This document shows positions 61,068 through 64,000 of a DNA stretch of 64,000 bases, in pieces. The first letter of the stretch is position 1; each line of letters starts with the position of its first letter. The translations under genes were made by a program, and so were the position numbers. The stretch spans positions 29,937 through 93,936 of the forward strand of contig CANLEQ010000007.1 in NCBI GenBank assembly GCA_947489705.1. The letters run 5' to 3'. This stretch comes from an uncultured Paracoccaceae bacterium (GTDB taxonomy: Bacteria > Pseudomonadota > Alphaproteobacteria > Rhodobacterales > Rhodobacteraceae). The notes under the pieces were generated by a model, which saw only the letters and a program-made list of their open reading frames with translations, did no database searches and was not told where the DNA came from.

Positions 61068-61940
61068 GTGACCGACGGAGAATCCTCGATCGCGGAGCGG
61101 ATCCTCATGCGGATGGACGTGCTGACGCGTGCCGAGCGGCAATTGGCGCAGTCGATCCTCGACAATTATCCCGCCTCGGGGCTCGGGCCGCTGGCGACGC
61201 TCGCGACCAATGCGGGCGTGTCGGTGCCCACGGTGGCGCGCATGGTGCAGAAGCTCGGCTTCGGCGGCTATCCCGAATTCCAAGCGGAGCTGCGCGAGGA
61301 ATTGCAGGCCAGGGGCAAGACGCCGATGGCGCGCCACGACATCCGGGCCGAGGCCGCGCCGTCGGGTCACATGCTCAACCGTTTCACCGACGCGGTGATC
61401 GGCAATATCGGCAGGACGCTGGCCGGACTCGATCCCGCCCGGTTCGACGAGGCCTGCGCGATGATCGCCGATCGCGAGGCGTGTCTGCATATCGTGGGCG
61501 GGCGGATCACCCACACGCTGGCCGAGTACCTGTTCCTGCACATGCAGGTCATCCGGCCCGACGTGACCCATATCCAGACCACCTCGAACACCTGGCCGCA
61601 TTACCTTCTCGACGTGGCGCCGGGCGACGTGTTCTGCATCTTCGACGTCCGCCGCTACGAGACCAACACGCTGCACCTCGCGCGGATGGCCCATGCCAAG
61701 GGCGCGCGGCTGATCCTCTTTACCGACCAGTGGCGCTCTCCGGTTCACGAACTGGCGCAGATCACGCTGTCGAGCCGCACGGCCGTGCCGTCGGCCTGGG
61801 ATTCGGGCGTCACGACCCTGTTGCTGATCGAGACGGTGATCGCGGTCGTGCAGAACGCCGATTGGGACGGCACCCGCGGGCGGATGGAAGAGCTCGAGGA
61901 GCTCTTCGACCGCACCAAGCTCTTTCGCAAGTTCACGTGA
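61068..61940 (+). CDS. MurR/RpiR-family transcriptional regulator
   Basis: 290 aa from GTG at 61068, preceded by AAAAAGGAGG. The N-terminal helix-turn-helix domain (about residues 10-85) contains LATLATNAGVSVPTVARMVQKLGFGGYPEFQ; the C-terminal SIS-like domain (about 115-260) lacks the classic sugar-isomerase Ser/Thr loop in a form I can be sure of (HIVGGRITHTLAEYLFLHM). Such regulators respond to sugar phosphates, or in roseobacters to other metabolites. Its divergent position makes it the likely regulator of the 60953-51656 operon. Overlaps the convergent lysR by 8 nt. Confidence 0.88.
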   Translation: MTDGESSIAERILMRMDVLTRAERQLAQSILDNYPASGLGPLATLATNAGVSVPTVARMVQKLGFGGYPEFQAELREELQARGKTPMARHDIRAEAAPSGHMLNRFTDAVIGNIGRTLAGLDPARFDEACAMIADREACLHIVGGRITHTLAEYLFLHMQVIRPDVTHIQTTSNTWPHYLLDVAPGDVFCIFDVRRYETNTLHLARMAHAKGARLILFTDQWRSPVHELAQITLSSRTAVPSAWDSGVTTLLLIETVIAVVQNADWDGTRGRMEELEELFDRTKLFRKFT

Positions 61941-62859
61941 CCTCGCGACCCTCGCTCAGGCGGAAGGTCTTCTCCATCCAGTCGATCAGGATGTCGGCAT
62001 TGTAGGATCGCCGGCCATGGGCGGGCACGACGATGTAGTGCCGCTCCTCCGGCCAGAGCGGCGGCAGGTCCAGCGCCTCGAGACGGCCGTCGTTGAGCGG
62101 ACGCTCCAGCAGGCCGGTCCAGCCCAGCGCGACGCCCTGCCCGTTCATCGCCGCGAAGACCGAATCGGAATAGCTGCTCAACCGCAGGAGCGAGCTTGCC
62201 GGAGGGCCGCTCCAGCCGCTCTGCCGCAGCCACCGCGACCAGTCGAGCCAGCTCGGCTCCGGGGCATCGCTGTCGATGAGCGAGACCCGGCTCTGCTGCG
62301 CGAGCTCCGACAGCGTGATGCCCGAGAGCGCGCGGGCCACGTCGGGCGCGCAGACGGGCACGATCGCCTCGCGCAGCGATCCGACCACGCGCATTCCCGC
62401 GAAGGGCGGCCGGCCGTAGCGGACGGCGACGTCGATCTGACGGTCGCGCGGGGCGTTCCACACGTCCTCGGAGATCACGCGCAACCCCAGCGACGGCGCG
62501 ATCTCGCGGAACGCCGACAATGCCGGCAGGAGCCGGAAATGCCCGAACGCCACCGACACCGCCACGGTCAGGTCGATGCGCGGCGCCTGGATCACGTCGA
62601 CCGTGTCGGCAAGGGCATCGAACGCGCCCGTCACGGCCGCGAAGAGGCGCATGCCCTCTTCGGTCAGCTGCGCCTGTCTCTGGGCGCGGCTGAAGAGCGG
62701 GCGTCCGATTTCCGTCTCGAGCACCTTGATCCGGCGGCTGACCGCGGCCTGGCTCACGCCCAGTTCCTCGGCAGCGCGCGTAAAGCTTTCGCACCGGGCC
62801 GAGGCTTCGAACGCCATCAGGGCGGTGAGCGACGGGATCTTGCGTCTCAGGCGGTGCAT
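61933..62859 (-). CDS. LysR-family transcriptional regulator
   Basis: 308 aa from ATG at 62859. The winged helix MAFEASARCESFTRAAEELG plus VSQAAVSRRIKVLETEIGRP is of the GcvA-like subgroup; the effector domain follows at about residues 95-300. A longer frame to 62913 would cross the inverted repeat at 62877-62905, so the shorter start is preferred. It is divergent from the Rieske oxygenase gene, which it probably regulates. Confidence 0.9.
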   Translation of the reverse strand: MHRLRRKIPSLTALMAFEASARCESFTRAAEELGVSQAAVSRRIKVLETEIGRPLFSRAQRQAQLTEEGMRLFAAVTGAFDALADTVDVIQAPRIDLTVAVSVAFGHFRLLPALSAFREIAPSLGLRVISEDVWNAPRDRQIDVAVRYGRPPFAGMRVVGSLREAIVPVCAPDVARALSGITLSELAQQSRVSLIDSDAPEPSWLDWSRWLRQSGWSGPPASSLLRLSSYSDSVFAAMNGQGVALGWTGLLERPLNDGRLEALDLPPLWPEERHYIVVPAHGRRSYNADILIDWMEKTFRLSEGREVT

Positions 62860-62876
62860 GGGCGGGTCCGGGTCGC

Positions 62877-62905
62877 GCGATCCATAACCCCATCGTATGG
62901 ATCGC
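62877..62905. promoter_or_regulatory. LysR-type operator between lysR and the Rieske gene
   Basis: Perfect inverted repeat with 10-bp arms, GCGATCCATA (62877-62886) and TATGGATCGC (62896-62905), separated by 9 bases. It contains a centred T-N11-A (62885 and 62897), the LysR box pattern, and lies 75 nt before the Rieske ATG. Confidence 0.75.
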
Positions 62906-62980
62906 TGCGCCATTTGTGCAGTTGCGGCATTGCGGCGTCAAGATAGGGTGAGCCCGATTTTGTCACAGGGATTGTGTAAA

Positions 62981-64000
62981 ATGCTGGATATGCTCTCGGA
63001 TCGCAGGCATGCCGATATCGCCACGCTGCTGGCCGCGCATCGGCCGGGTCATACGCTTCCGGCCGCGCTCTATACGGGCCAGGCGGCCTATGCGGCCGAT
63101 TGCGACGCGATTTTCGGGCGGCACTGGATCGCCGTGGGCGTGGCCTGCGACGTGCCCGAAGCGGGCGACGTGATCTCCCTCGACATCGGCCCGTCCTCGA
63201 TCGTGATCCTGCGCGACGACGACGACGGCCTGCGCGCCTTTCACAACGTGTGCAGCCATCGCGGCGCGCGCCTGGTCCCGCCCGGACGATCGGTCGTGGG
63301 CAAGCTCGTCTGTCCCTATCACCAGTGGACCTACGACCTCGACGGCTCGCTGGCGCTCGCCCCGCATATGGGCGTGGATTTCGACCGCGACCTGCATCAC
63401 CTCAAGCCCGTCGCACTGCGCGACGTGGGCGGCATCCTCTATGCGTGCCTCTCGGACGACCCGCCAGAGGATATCGAGGAGCTCGCCCGCGTGATGGAGC
63501 CCAGGCTGGCCGATTACGACCTCGGCAACGCCAGGATCGCCCATGAGCAGGACGTGATCGAGGAGGGCAACTGGAAGCTGGTGATGGAGAACAACCGCGA
63601 GTGCTATCACTGCGCGTCGAACCATCCCGAGCTGAGCCTGTCGTTCCACGCGGCCGATTTCGGCTACGATCCCGAGGGCATGACCGACAGCGAGAAGGCC
63701 GAGGCCAACGCACTTCTCGACGCCTATGCGCGCTACAACGAGCATTGGGCCGCGGAGGGCATGGATTACGAGGCGGTCGAACATACCACCGGCTGGCCCA
63801 CGAATTTCCGCACCCAGCGCCTGATCATCGCAGGTCTCGGCGAAAGCCAGACCCCCGATACCCGCGCCGCCGTGAGCCTGCCCCTCGGGCATGCGATCAA
63901 GCCCTGGATGGGCGACATGCATCTCTGGGGGATCAATTCGTGGAACCACGTGATGGCGGATCATACCGTGGTTTTCGCCTGCTACCCGCTGGGGCCCGAC
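62981..64000 (+). CDS. Rieske non-heme iron oxygenase alpha subunit, GbcA-like (3' end cut by window)
   Basis: 340 codons visible, open to the window edge. The Rieske cluster ligands are in NVCSHRGARLV and LVCPYHQWTYDLDG (Cys-x-His, then Cys-x2-His). The mononuclear iron region NWKLVMENNRECYHCASNHP has the two His and the bridging acidic context. ENNRECYHC and the overall layout match the glycine-betaine/stachydrine demethylase group (GbcA) better than aromatic dioxygenases. Demethylation of betaine to dimethylglycine would fit the nearby choline-sulfatase. The reductase partner (GbcB-like) would be beyond the window. ATG at 62981 is used; ATG at 62990 is also possible. Confidence 0.85.
   Translation, partial: MLDMLSDRRHADIATLLAAHRPGHTLPAALYTGQAAYAADCDAIFGRHWIAVGVACDVPEAGDVISLDIGPSSIVILRDDDDGLRAFHNVCSHRGARLVPPGRSVVGKLVCPYHQWTYDLDGSLALAPHMGVDFDRDLHHLKPVALRDVGGILYACLSDDPPEDIEELARVMEPRLADYDLGNARIAHEQDVIEEGNWKLVMENNRECYHCASNHPELSLSFHAADFGYDPEGMTDSEKAEANALLDAYARYNEHWAAEGMDYEAVEHTTGWPTNFRTQRLIIAGLGESQTPDTRAAVSLPLGHAIKPWMGDMHLWGINSWNHVMADHTVVFACYPLGPD

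Noticed and set aside
1..64000. CRISPR arrays, tRNA or rRNA genes, insertion sequences, prophage genes
   Set aside because: I read for regularly spaced repeats, tRNA-like cloverleaf ends, rRNA landmarks, transposase and phage proteins and saw none. Small tRNA genes could still escape a reading by eye; a tRNAscan-SE run would settle it.

Overview
The window looks like a chromosomal segment of a high-GC alphaproteobacterium of the order Rhodobacterales (Rhodobacter/Roseobacter relatives). The signs are a strong G/C bias at third codon positions, the pckA / chvI-chvG / hprK / EIIA / HPr block, a lepB-rnc-era-recO block, alphaproteobacterial families such as DUF1013 (TrcR) and DUF1491, and several TRAP and ABC uptake systems. 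A clear BciA-type 8-vinyl reductase (14295-15278) implies that the organism makes bacteriochlorophyll. I saw no rRNA, tRNA, insertion sequence, prophage or CRISPR array.

Layout. 1-2631: electron transfer flavoprotein (etfB, cut by the window edge, and etfA) and 3-hydroxybutyryl-CoA dehydrogenase. 2628-9602: a DedA membrane protein, then the leftward chain chvI-chvG-hprK-rapZ-EIIA-HPr, with pckA divergent from it across a 301-nt region carrying repeated ATTGCG elements. 9737-11188: an exported, very acidic repeat protein ending in a PRC-barrel. 11248-20217: housekeeping genes (TSUP permease, recO, DUF1491, era, rnc, lepB, deaminase, acpS, trcR) with bciA and a DMT permease lying between era and rnc, and a secreted RNase T2. 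20220-27142: a leftward cobalamin operon (small exported protein, cbiX, cobH, cobL, cobI, a cbiG-cobJ fusion, cobM, a hypothetical gene). 27413-28387: glutathionyl-hydroquinone reductase. 28428-34412: the urtABCDE urea ABC transporter. 34817-45722: a rightward operon with a GntR-type regulator, two sister peptide-binding proteins, two permeases, an SDR, a polysaccharide-deacetylase-like enzyme, a gamma-glutamyltransferase-like enzyme and two ATPases. 45805-48034: a second cobalamin group (DUF1636, cobC, cbiB). 48101-51279: a MltB-type lytic transglycosylase, an unknown gene and xylose isomerase.

51656-60953 is the most suggestive region. It is a leftward series of an N-formylglutamate amidohydrolase-like enzyme, TRAP transporter dctQ-dctM-dctP, a glutamine-synthetase-like gamma-glutamyl ligase, an aldehyde dehydrogenase, an iron-type alcohol dehydrogenase and, 69 nt further on, choline-sulfatase. 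A divergent RpiR-type regulator stands at its head, and a LysR/Rieske-oxygenase pair (glycine-betaine demethylase-like) follows. Read as a pathway, it suggests import of an amine or amino alcohol, protection of the amine by gamma-glutamylation, two-step oxidation of the alcohol, and release by the amidohydrolase, beside steps for choline-O-sulfate and betaine. The substrate is inferred, not shown.

Regulatory features read directly from the bases include a near-ideal rho-independent terminator after the acidic protein, a 10-bp-arm inverted repeat between lysR and the Rieske gene, an inverted repeat in front of the RpiR gene, and GC-rich hairpins beside several binding-protein genes (urtA, first peptide-binding gene, dctP). 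Many genes overlap by 4 nt or less, often with GTG or TTG starts inside the upstream stop codon, so translational coupling is common here.
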